DNA of 20,595 nucleotides, taken from assembly GCA_003531665.1 (NCBI GenBank), contig DQFC01000043.1:1-20595 (forward strand), in the 5' to 3' direction. Shown here one piece after another: positions 12,848 through 19,988 of the stretch (its first letter is position 1; each line of letters begins with the position of its first letter). The position numbers were made by a program, and so were the translations under genes. Under the pieces are notes generated by a model, which saw nothing but the letters and a program-made list of their open reading frames with translations, searched no databases and was not told where the DNA came from. The DNA comes from Candidatus Collierbacteria bacterium. GTDB lineage: Bacteria; Patescibacteriota; Microgenomatia; UBA1400; MFAQ01.

Positions 12848-13966
12848 TTAGACACCAAAGAACCGAATCATCAACACTATCCAATGGGACAAAGCGTAAA
12901 CAGGTAAGGAAAATATTCCGGGAAACAAGAGCATTCCTGCCCCAAACATCATCATTGGTGGTACAAACGGTAGTATCAAAATATTACTAACTATACTAAC
13001 AAGACTCATTCTTCCAAAATGCCACCAAATTATTGGCATGGTTAGTAGCATTGTCGACACAGTAGTCGTAAGCCCTATACTGCCGGCAAAATTTATCAAT
13101 CCATCTCCAACCACGGCTACAAGTTTTTTTGATAACCACGGCTCCACCACCATCAAACCATAGCTGGCTGCCACCGAAAGCTGAAAACTTGCACTGGACA
13201 AAAGTACCGGATCGATCATTAGCATTACCCAAGCCGTTAGAGTCAAGACCCAGCCGGATTTGGTTCCCCTACCTAGCGACTGCCCCAGATACATCAGTCC
13301 AGCCATATAGACGGCTCGCACTACAGGCGGATCTCCTCCGGCCAACAAGGCATAAAACACCATGGCACCCAAAGCAATCCAAATAGCTACGGCTCGTCGA
13401 ACCAGCCAAAAGCTCAAAGACAAAACCATCCCGCCTACAAGTAAAATATTGTAACCAGAAGCAACTGAGATGTGAACCGCTCCGCTCTTTATCATTTGTT
13501 GATAAAGTTTCTGCCCCATATCTTTTTTATATCCCAACACAATCCCGGAGACCAATCCTGCTTCTGGTTCAGGCATATATTTTTTGTAGACAGAAACCAA
13601 ACTTTCACGGAAATTAGTAACCAATCCGCTGTCTTGAGTCTTTGGGCTCTTGAGTTCTTGAGTTCTGTCTAACTTCTCTATTTTTGCGCTGTTAAGCCAT
13701 AAATTTCCCCCAAAACTGTCTATCAATGGCTTTCCAACAGTGCCAATTACTCGAATTTCCGTATCTATATATTTTGCGCAAATTTCTTCAGACGAAAACA
13801 AAAATCGATCAATCCTGATGATGCACATTGTAGTATCTTGATATAATGTGTCGGGGTATCCGGTAACTCGGATTCTGTCTTGGGTCGAAAATGATAACGT
13901 AGTTACCCACCCTAGAACACAACGAAAACTGAGCAAAAAAATTAAAAGTAAAAAACGATTTTTCAT
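12848..13966 (-). CDS. comEC: ComEC membrane channel part (competence domain)
   Basis: 372 residues. An N-terminal helix is followed by an OB-like beta region (about 28-98), a linker with repeats (99-118) and the polytopic competence domain (about 136-370). Family signatures are GLVSGIVLGYKKDM, SGAVHISVASGYNILLV, DPPVVRAVYMAGL, PVLLSSASFQLSVAASYGLM and HFGRMSLVSIVSNILILPFVPPMM. ComEC forms the channel that carries single-stranded DNA across the membrane. In many bacteria it continues into further helices and a beta-lactamase domain, but here the frame stops after FFGV and that domain lies in a second frame. The ATG is 3 nt after the comEA stop, so the two are coupled. The loss or separation of the last helices is notable. 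Confidence 0.88.
   Translation of the reverse strand: MKNRFLLLIFLLSFRCVLGWVTTLSFSTQDRIRVTGYPDTLYQDTTMCIIRIDRFLFSSEEICAKYIDTEIRVIGTVGKPLIDSFGGNLWLNSAKIEKLDRTQELKSPKTQDSGLVTNFRESLVSVYKKYMPEPEAGLVSGIVLGYKKDMGQKLYQQMIKSGAVHISVASGYNILLVGGMVLSLSFWLVRRAVAIWIALGAMVFYALLAGGDPPVVRAVYMAGLMYLGQSLGRGTKSGWVLTLTAWVMLMIDPVLLSSASFQLSVAASYGLMVVEPWLSKKLVAVVGDGLINFAGSIGLTTTVSTMLLTMPIIWWHFGRMSLVSIVSNILILPFVPPMMMFGAGMLLFPGIFSLPVYALSHWIVLMIRFFGV
13633..13664. repeat. Short CTTGAGT repeats in the comEC linker
   Basis: CTTGAGTC at 13633 and two tandem copies of CTTGAGTT at 13649 and 13657. They encode part of RTQELKSPKTQDSG in the linker between the OB-like and channel domains. Confidence 0.5.
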
Positions 13967-13969
13967 TCC

Positions 13970-14587
13970 TCAAAAAACCACTACTCTGTCAGCGTTTTTA
14001 TCATATATTTGCTTGGTCATCCCCCCCTTAGAAACCACTTCCTCCAGACTTCCGTAGGGTCTATTTTTCACGATAGTATTTGCGCGAGCAGGGCCTACCC
14101 CCCAAAGGGTATCCAAAACCTGGACTGATGCGGTATTCAAATTGACCACACTACTCTCCGGTTTAGCTTCCACATACCCCGCCGATGGCGGGGTATTTGA
14201 GACGAATGGAATATAGATCTTTTGACCATCCTTCAGTTCTTGAGCCAAATTTAAGTTTTTTTCACAATACGACCGATCTGCCTTTTCCGAATATCCTCCG
14301 GAGACAATCAAAGCATCCTTTATTCGGGACCCTATCGGCAAATCATAAACTCCCGCTGAAATTACCGCACCCTCTACGTCAACTACTATTTTCTTTATCA
14401 TTACCCCTTTTTCATCACTTATAGTCGAAGAGGAGGCATCCAGATACTCCACCTGAGCACGGCCACCTCCCCAAATGCCCCTAAAAAGGCTTATACCCGA
14501 GACTATTACTCCGATACTCAAGAAAAGGATTAGGAGATAGTCCAAATGGGTCAGTTTCCCAAATTTTTTCCAAATAATTTCGGTCAC
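13970..14587 (-). CDS. comEA: ComEA, DNA-binding competence protein
   Basis: 205 residues from GTG 14587. One membrane helix (about residues 15-35) anchors the protein. An SLBB-like domain follows (VVDVEGAVISAGVYDLPIGS to KIYIPF), then a short linker and a helix-hairpin-helix DNA-binding domain (VNLNTASVQVLDTLWGVGPARANTIVKNRPYGSLEEV). ComEA binds incoming DNA outside the membrane and passes it to ComEC, encoded 3 nt downstream. The start is uncertain: GTG 14629 and ATG 14599 are in frame upstream. I prefer 14587 because TATGAT lies 7 nt before it, as at other leaderless starts here. A 23-bp palindrome (14174-14196) is in frame in the linker between the two domains. Confidence 0.87.
   Translation of the reverse strand: MTEIIWKKFGKLTHLDYLLILFLSIGVIVSGISLFRGIWGGGRAQVEYLDASSSTISDEKGVMIKKIVVDVEGAVISAGVYDLPIGSRIKDALIVSGGYSEKADRSYCEKNLNLAQELKDGQKIYIPFVSNTPPSAGYVEAKPESSVVNLNTASVQVLDTLWGVGPARANTIVKNRPYGSLEEVVSKGGMTKQIYDKNADRVVVF
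14174..14196. repeat. Palindrome inside comEA
   Basis: Perfect 10-bp arms ATACCCCGCC and GGCGGGGTAT with a 3-nt centre. On the coding strand it encodes the core of NTPPSAGYV in the SLBB-HhH linker. Confidence 0.7.
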
Positions 14588-14594
14588 CAATATA

Positions 14595-14600
14595 ATCATA
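14595..14600 (-). promoter_or_regulatory. Possible -10 for comEA
   Basis: TATGAT on the minus strand, 7 nt before GTG 14587. No convincing -35. Confidence 0.35.
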
Positions 14601-14637
14601 CAACCGGCTTTCGATATTCTCACTATCACTTTCTAGA

Positions 14638-14790
14638 TCAAATATTAAAGCGGGGTTTACCGATTTCCGCATGATAATTCGGTGGCGCTATCTCCAAAAA
14701 TATCCCGTATTCATTTGCGGTAATACTTCCATTCCAGCTCAAACATGTAATCACTTCATATATGCAAGTGATAGTACGAGAACAAAACAT
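14638..14790 (-). CDS. Possible 50-residue peptide upstream of comEA
   Basis: ATG at 14790 to TGA at 14638. The translation has four Cys in the first half (MFCSRTITCIYEVITC) plus an ordinary-looking second half (EYGIFLEIAPPNYHAEIGK). The stop lies 8 nt before an in-frame GTG (14629) of comEA. There is no Shine-Dalgarno site and no good promoter. It may be a remnant of a longer gene or a chance ORF. Apart from this, 14641-14920 holds nothing I can support. Confidence 0.25.
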   Translation of the reverse strand: MFCSRTITCIYEVITCLSWNGSITANEYGIFLEIAPPNYHAEIGKPRFNI

Positions 14791-14920
14791 ATCAATTTCA
14801 CAGATTTTTGACTGTTATAATTTCCGCGTAATATTTCATACAAATCACATCCTGCAACAGTAACTGTCTTATTGTTAATTGAAAATTGAAACTTAATTCA
14901 CCTACCCGTTCGAAATGTAT

Positions 14921-14926
14921 TATTAT
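14921..14926 (+). promoter_or_regulatory. -10 element of the sensor-like gene
   Basis: TATTAT, 6 nt before the ATG at 14933. A weak -35-like TTCACC lies 18 bp upstream (14897-14902). No Shine-Dalgarno site. Confidence 0.5.
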
Positions 14927-14932
14927 TAGAAT

Positions 14933-15667
14933 ATGCCTCTGTCTCTCCTTCATACTATGTACATCACCCTCTCCGTTATTCTTACCTGGCTTTGGAGTTC
15001 GAACCCAATTCTATCCGGCTACAATCTTCAGCTAACAGGAGCTCTCACCTTGCTCTATTTCGGCTTGAAATTTTTCTCACGATCAGTTAATCAAAAATCT
15101 ATCAGCTTCCCTTCTACGATCATTCTGAACACCATCTGCCTTCTCTTGGTCTTTTCTACCGGAGGCATTACTTCCCCTTTGTTCTTTCTTCTGGATTTAC
15201 TTTTCTTTGCTCTGGCGCTTCTCTTTGAACCTATTCAAGCCGTGGTTGCGTCTTTATTGATCGTAGCTATTTTTATCTCTCAGCATTATTCCTCCATGAA
15301 TACCGATAAAATCATCAATTTATTTTCCCTGATCCTCATGACCCCAATCGCGGTAATCTTCTCCCGCAACTATCTTGAGGTGCTGGAAGACAAGGGTAAG
15401 ATAAAAGTTTTACAAGCGGCTCTTGAAGAAACCGAAACCGAAAGCCTTCTCTGGATTTCCAAACAAGCCAAACCCTCTATGGCCTCCGTACTAAACGCCA
15501 CCACCGACCTTGTCATGTACTTCAACTCCAAAGGTAGAGAGTTATTTATTCCACCAGCCATTGTAGAAAAACTAAGAGCGATTCAAACCGACATGATTAC
15601 TCTATATTCATCGGCTAGCATGTTGGAAAAGTCAATTGAAACGGAATCCGATAAGAACAGATTATAG
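14933..15667 (+). CDS. Sensor-kinase-like membrane protein lacking a kinase domain
   Basis: 244 residues. About six hydrophobic helices span residues 7-144. They include STGGITSPLFFLLDLLFF, a pattern common in the membrane-sensor part of histidine kinases. A coiled-coil-like helix (about 148-172) and a second helical region (173-235) follow, resembling a histidine-kinase dimerisation domain. Where such domains have S-H-E-L-R-T-P-L, this protein reads SKQAKPSM (176-183), so the phosphorylated His is replaced by Lys. No ATP-binding domain follows. It is probably not a kinase. It may be a degenerate sensor or a membrane scaffold for the surface cluster, whose first secreted protein starts 6 nt after its stop. 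Confidence 0.65.
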   Translation: MPLSLLHTMYITLSVILTWLWSSNPILSGYNLQLTGALTLLYFGLKFFSRSVNQKSISFPSTIILNTICLLLVFSTGGITSPLFFLLDLLFFALALLFEPIQAVVASLLIVAIFISQHYSSMNTDKIINLFSLILMTPIAVIFSRNYLEVLEDKGKIKVLQAALEETETESLLWISKQAKPSMASVLNATTDLVMYFNSKGRELFIPPAIVEKLRAIQTDMITLYSSASMLEKSIETESDKNRL

Positions 15668-15673
15668 ATTTAA

Positions 15674-16567
15674 ATGATCAATAGAATGTTCGGGTTTTCT
15701 CGGTCCCCTCAAGAGCAAAGTCTCACTGTATCATCCATTTTCCATTCGGCTGTGCAAACCATATCAAATCCGATACATGCGAACCAAAACAACCCCCACA
15801 ACCCAAAGCACTTTCTTCAAAAAAAGTCATTCTTTGAAATAAATAAGCCCATATTGTATCTTCTAGTTGCTTTCATTTTCACATTTTGTTTTCACCCTAC
15901 GGTTCTTGCCGATACTCTTATTTCTCCCTCATTTCAAATCGACATGAGCACTATAAACATGACCGGCGGAAACAAATCATCAGCTTCGTATAGACTTTCT
16001 GATACCGTCGGCCAAACAGTACAAGGACAGTTCAACTCGGCGGGGTATATCATAAAAGCGGGATTTCAATATATACAAGGTCTCACACCTTTTACTTTTA
16101 CCATCTCGAATCTAGATCTAAACTACGGCAGTCTCATCCCCGGCACCCCAAGTCTTCTAACCAACATTCTCACAGTTACTACGGGTAGTGCTTATGGTTA
16201 CACCGTCAAAACACTCGAAGACCATCCGCTCAGGATTTCAAATGGCGTTGCCACCATTGCCGATACTTCTTGCGACCTGGCTTCCACCTGCACGCAGTCC
16301 GACGCCACTCCTTGGACAGTCGGCACCCGTTATGGATTCGGCTACAACATCCAAGGCACCGATGTCGACACAGCCGACTTTGTAGACAGCACTTACTTCC
16401 GCCCCTTTCCGATCCAAGATGCAGATCAGCCGGCTACAGTTATGAGCCGAGTAGGAATTGCCACCGCCTCCGCCGCTACAGTTACATATAAGGTAAATAT
16501 TTCCGGCACGCAAGCCGCAGGCACCTACCAAAATAACATCCAATATATAGCTATTCCTTCCTTCTAA
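15674..16567 (+). CDS. Secreted two-domain surface protein, first of the paired set
   Basis: 297 residues. The hydrophobic signal segment lies late (residues 58-77, ending VLA/DT) after a polar 57-residue N-terminal region. The start may therefore be misplaced, or the protein has a long cytoplasmic tail. Residues 82-135 form a beta domain (SPSFQIDMSTINMTGG, SYRLSDTVGQ, AGYIIKAGFQYI). Residues 138-297 form a second domain clearly related to the C-terminus of the 17570-19003 protein. Shared features include the GYTV strand, ED, Trp then FGY, the FR-FP motif, VMSRVGIA, the Gln-Ala-Ala-Gly motif and an ending in SF. It has no C-terminal anchor, so it probably relies on the anchored partner encoded 1 nt downstream. 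Confidence 0.75.
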   Translation: MINRMFGFSRSPQEQSLTVSSIFHSAVQTISNPIHANQNNPHNPKHFLQKKSFFEINKPILYLLVAFIFTFCFHPTVLADTLISPSFQIDMSTINMTGGNKSSASYRLSDTVGQTVQGQFNSAGYIIKAGFQYIQGLTPFTFTISNLDLNYGSLIPGTPSLLTNILTVTTGSAYGYTVKTLEDHPLRISNGVATIADTSCDLASTCTQSDATPWTVGTRYGFGYNIQGTDVDTADFVDSTYFRPFPIQDADQPATVMSRVGIATASAATVTYKVNISGTQAAGTYQNNIQYIAIPSF

Positions 16568-16568
16568 T

Positions 16569-17534
16569 ATGAACACAAAATGTAAAATCCCCCTGTTTCT
16601 CATCTTTATCTTTATTACACTATTGTCTCCTGGCATGATTCACGCCGCCGGCTATGGTCTTTCCCTCAGCCCTCCGCTATTACGGGTAAATATCAAACCC
16701 GGAAAAGCCATCACCCAAGTTTTTACCATTACAAATCTAAATAATGAGGACAAATTATTGGTTGCTAGAGTGGTTCCCTTCTCCGAGTCCGACGAAAGTG
16801 GAAATCCAAAAATCGACCTCAAGACAAATCCTACCTGGCTAAACTACATAAATTTAGCAAACGCCACCATCAAACTCGGCTCCCCTTTCACCGTCAAGGC
16901 AAACTCTTCCGAACAGCTGATTCTCACCTTTTCGGCACCAATGACGGCTATCCTAAGAGATCTATACGCCACTCTTCTGGTTTCAACTTATTCAAATCAA
17001 ATAAGTGTTCCTTATCAGGGCAGTCAAATCAGCGCCACCATCGGCGCAAATATGCTTATTACCATTCATTCGGATGTCAGCCCTCCTACTCTCCTAAAAA
17101 TCAATCAACTTGCTCCCGTCAGCGGTTCATTTATCAAATTCGGCAACTTCTACCTCGCCGACAATATTACTCCAATCTTCTTCTCATCCTCGGTCAAAAA
17201 CGATGGTAATTTTACCTCCGAAACCAAAGGAATCTTTAAAATCACCGACCAAAAGGAAAATCCCATCTATCTGGAAGGAATTTTGCCTGTATATGTCATC
17301 ACCAATGCCCAGAGAACACTCCTGAATATCAATGGGGGAAAATTTTCTTTCACTCCAAATTTGACTCAAGTGGGTTATTTCAAAGCCACTGTTCAAATTA
17401 AAACGGATAACTCGAACGCCGAAAACTCCAACGACATCTTCTTCTTCCCCTTTAAGATAGTCATCGGTATATTCTTTACCGCCATTTTTCTGAATATTAT
17501 CTATCGCACCACAAAACCAAAGGTTTCAGATTGA
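16569..17534 (+). CDS. Membrane-anchored Ig-like protein (DUF916-like), first pair
   Basis: 321 residues. A signal peptide (1-26, ending IHA) is followed by an Ig-like beta sandwich (about 28-170: LSLSPPLLRVNIKPGKAITQVFTITNLNNEDK, SSEQLILTFSAP, LYATLLVS). A second beta domain (175-285) and a C-terminal membrane helix (about 293-312) with a basic tail complete it. This order (two beta domains outside, C-terminal anchor) matches the DUF916-type partners of WxL surface proteins in Gram-positive bacteria; the family link is inferred from layout and general pattern. The ATG is 1 nt after the upstream stop (TAA T ATG), so translation is coupled to the secreted partner. Confidence 0.72.
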   Translation: MNTKCKIPLFLIFIFITLLSPGMIHAAGYGLSLSPPLLRVNIKPGKAITQVFTITNLNNEDKLLVARVVPFSESDESGNPKIDLKTNPTWLNYINLANATIKLGSPFTVKANSSEQLILTFSAPMTAILRDLYATLLVSTYSNQISVPYQGSQISATIGANMLITIHSDVSPPTLLKINQLAPVSGSFIKFGNFYLADNITPIFFSSSVKNDGNFTSETKGIFKITDQKENPIYLEGILPVYVITNAQRTLLNINGGKFSFTPNLTQVGYFKATVQIKTDNSNAENSNDIFFFPFKIVIGIFFTAIFLNIIYRTTKPKVSD

Positions 17535-17535
17535 C

Positions 17536-17563
17536 TTGACCGTCAAAACATGAAATATTTAAT
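17536..17563 (+). promoter_or_regulatory. Promoter of the second surface pair
   Basis: TTGACC (17536-17541), 16-bp spacer, TTTAAT (17558-17563), then 6 nt to the ATG at 17570. No Shine-Dalgarno site. It lets the second pair be transcribed independently of the first. Confidence 0.55.
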
Positions 17564-17569
17564 CTATAC

Positions 17570-19003
17570 ATGAAACTAAAATATGTCATTGTTGCCGCCT
17601 CTGTTGTCGCGGTTCTTGTATCTTCTTTGTATCGTCCTTCAGCCATAAATTCTGCCAACTTAGGTGTGGTAAAAGATACCCTTCAGACTTCACGTCTCTC
17701 TTTCGCGGGCAGGGTCAAGGCTCCCACAGTAGCCGGCAGTTCTCACGTCTGGATATATACTGACAGTGCGGCTGAGTTTTACTCCGTCTCTACCGCCGGT
17801 CTCAAGATCGGGGACACACTTACCATCGGTACCGGATCCTACACTATCGCTTCTATCGTTGATGCTGACGAATTCACTCTCACCGGCAATCTGGCCTCCG
17901 GAGATGCAGACGATACTGACGTCATTTACCTCAAATCCAAGCCTCAACATGTCATTACGTTCACTACCGCTTCTTCTATCGCCAGTGGTTTTTTCCGGGT
18001 TCTCATTCCCGCCGCCACGTCCAATTTCAACGACACCGCACCAGACTCCACCGGTTTCGATTTTGCCAGTGGCGTTGCCGGCACCGCATCGGACGTGTCA
18101 GGATATACCTTTGTTACTCCGGTAGCCACCGTCTCCGGAGGTACCAACTGTCCTTCCGGCTGGCACTGTCTGGAGTATCATTACACGGGAGCTGGCGGAG
18201 TAGGCACCACCATTACCCTCAATATCGGAGCTACAAATGGAGTCAATACCCCCATTGCCCCCGCCCCCAAATCCGGCCACGCCGAAGGTACTGCAGACAC
18301 TTATTCTTTCAGGGTCCAAAACTTCGCCAATGCATCAGACCCTACAGGGACTCCTACCGATCAGTCTACCGGTAAGATCGGTGTCATCGAATCCGTCCGT
18401 GTCACCGCCACCGTTGATCCAACTATCAGTTTTTCAATTGCCGGCATTGCCTCCGGAGCCAACCCTTGCGGTACAGGAACCACCAACCAAACCGATGTCA
18501 CTACTGTCACCGGAGTCAATGCGCCCCTTGCGGTTCCTTTTGGTACTCTCAGTCTAAACACTTTTATGGATGCCGCTCATCTTCTTACTGTGTCCACCAA
18601 TGCTGCCAACGGTTACATTGTTACCGCTCAGGAAAATGACCAACTCGGTAAAGACGGCGGGACCACCCCTTTCATCGTTGACGCCGATGGGGACAATGGC
18701 CTGGCAAACGAAACCACCTCTGACACTTGGGATACCGCCTCTGGCAACCCGGGTTTCGGTTACACCCTAAAATCCGTTTCCGGAGCTACCGTTCCCTTCA
18801 CCAGTACCGGCGCCAACTTCAACGTTAGAACCTTCCCTTCTATTGCGGATCCGGATTCACCCCTCGTCCAAACCATCATGTCTAGCACCGGCACCGCCGA
18901 CGCTCATACAGCCAACGTCTGTTACCGTATTTCTGTAGCCGCTACTCAAGCGGCAGGTGACTACGAAAACCAAATTACTTATACCGCCACAGCAAGTTTC
19001 TAA
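17570..19003 (+). CDS. Large secreted surface protein, second of the paired set
   Basis: 477 residues. A signal peptide (1-29, ending NSA) precedes LGVVKDTLQTSRLSFAGRV, a start pattern I associate with exported proteins of Patescibacteria. Residues 50-280 are Thr/Ser/Gly/Ala-rich beta sequence with a close Cys pair (NCPSGWHC, Cys194 and Cys200). Residues 285-477 repeat the C-terminal domain of the 15674-16567 protein: PFGTLSLN, LLTVSTNAANGYIVTAQEND, Trp then GFGYTL, VRTFPSIADPDSP, IMSSTGTA, ATQAAGDYENQITYTATASF. There is no sorting motif or membrane tail. Its composition suggests a pilus-free surface or S-layer-like component. The junction to the next gene (TTC TAA T ATG) is identical to that of the first pair. 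Confidence 0.78.
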   Translation: MKLKYVIVAASVVAVLVSSLYRPSAINSANLGVVKDTLQTSRLSFAGRVKAPTVAGSSHVWIYTDSAAEFYSVSTAGLKIGDTLTIGTGSYTIASIVDADEFTLTGNLASGDADDTDVIYLKSKPQHVITFTTASSIASGFFRVLIPAATSNFNDTAPDSTGFDFASGVAGTASDVSGYTFVTPVATVSGGTNCPSGWHCLEYHYTGAGGVGTTITLNIGATNGVNTPIAPAPKSGHAEGTADTYSFRVQNFANASDPTGTPTDQSTGKIGVIESVRVTATVDPTISFSIAGIASGANPCGTGTTNQTDVTTVTGVNAPLAVPFGTLSLNTFMDAAHLLTVSTNAANGYIVTAQENDQLGKDGGTTPFIVDADGDNGLANETTSDTWDTASGNPGFGYTLKSVSGATVPFTSTGANFNVRTFPSIADPDSPLVQTIMSSTGTADAHTANVCYRISVAATQAAGDYENQITYTATASF

Positions 19004-19004
19004 T

Positions 19005-19982
19005 ATGAGAAAAATTCAGCACTTCATCTTATCTTTTATTCTGACTATTATTCTCGCACAAGCGGGCATCCATCCCGTTCTCGCACAGTCCGTCATTACC
19101 GCCATTCCACCAAGACTAGTGCTCTTCGGCAAACCGGGCGAGATCATCACCTCTCAGTTGAAGGTTAGAAACGATTCCGAAGAAGCCCAAAACTATACCG
19201 TCTCCGTTGAAGACTTCGTCGTCTACGATACACAAGGGACCCCTATTCCGATAAAGACTTCGACCAGCAATCGCTGGTCTCTCGCCTCGTGGATCACAGC
19301 TCCCGACATCATCCCTGTCGATGCCAAGACAACTCAAATCGTGAACATTAAAGTCAGGGTCCCCATGACAGCTCTGCCGGGAGGTCACTATGCCATGCTC
19401 ACATATATGCCCAACGCCGACGTTAAGCCTGGTCAGCTCAAGAAGACCGCCTCCATTATCGGCCAAAGAGTCGGCACTCTTATTTATTTCACTGTCGCCG
19501 GACCGGTCACCGAAAAACTCAACATTCTCAAGTTCTCGGTTCCACAATTTTCGGAACAAGGACCGGTTAGTTTTTCCGGTACCATGGAGAGTCTCTCCGA
19601 TATTCACATCACCCCAAAAGGCAATCTCACCATCTCTGATCCACTTAATTCAATCATCGCCTCGGTCCCTATAGAGACCGGTAGCATCTTTCCCGAGACC
19701 CAAAGAGACTTTGATGTCACCTGGTCACAAAAATGGGGCTGGGGCAGATATCGAGCCGATCTCGATCTGGTTTATGGCACCACCGGGGCTGTCACTAGCG
19801 CCACCATTTTCTTTTGGCTCTTCCCCATCCGCTTGGTCATCTACTCCCTCATCGCCATTATTTCGGTCCTTGTCACCATCATTCTCCTAAATAAACGGAG
19901 CAAGAGACACCAAGAGTTCTTGGAAAAAGAAGTCACCGAACTAAAAGAAGAGTTGGAGAAATTTGAGCAACCAAAAATGTAA
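19005..19982 (+). CDS. Membrane-anchored Ig-like protein (DUF916-like), second pair
   Basis: 325 residues from the ATG at 19005, 1 nt after the upstream stop. An earlier in-frame ATG at 18957 lies inside the preceding gene and would put the signal peptide inside the chain. Signal peptide 1-28 (ending VLA) is followed by an Ig-like domain (ITAIPPRLVLFGKPGEIITSQLKVRNDSEE, TQIVNIKVRVP, GGHYAMLTYMP) and a second beta domain (about 170-262). A membrane helix (about 267-294) and a charged cytoplasmic coiled coil (298-322, EKEVTELKEELEKFE) complete it. The coiled coil is absent from the first-pair paralogue and could bind a cytoplasmic partner. Order and length otherwise match 16569-17534. Confidence 0.77.
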   Translation: MRKIQHFILSFILTIILAQAGIHPVLAQSVITAIPPRLVLFGKPGEIITSQLKVRNDSEEAQNYTVSVEDFVVYDTQGTPIPIKTSTSNRWSLASWITAPDIIPVDAKTTQIVNIKVRVPMTALPGGHYAMLTYMPNADVKPGQLKKTASIIGQRVGTLIYFTVAGPVTEKLNILKFSVPQFSEQGPVSFSGTMESLSDIHITPKGNLTISDPLNSIIASVPIETGSIFPETQRDFDVTWSQKWGWGRYRADLDLVYGTTGAVTSATIFFWLFPIRLVIYSLIAIISVLVTIILLNKRSKRHQEFLEKEVTELKEELEKFEQPKM

Positions 19983-19988
19983 CGGGTC

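Noticed and set aside
12487..12990. Long plus-strand ORF across the comEC gap
   Set aside because: It is antisense to both comEC parts and the folded element, with an Arg/Thr/Pro-rich composition and no start signal.
14481..14672. Minus-strand ORF of 63 codons overlapping the comEA start
   Set aside because: It overlaps comEA in another frame, including the membrane helix region, and has no start signal.
18957..19004. Upstream in-frame ATG for the second anchored Ig-like protein
   Set aside because: It lies within the preceding gene and would place a polar segment in front of the signal peptide. The ATG at 19005 has the same junction as the first pair.
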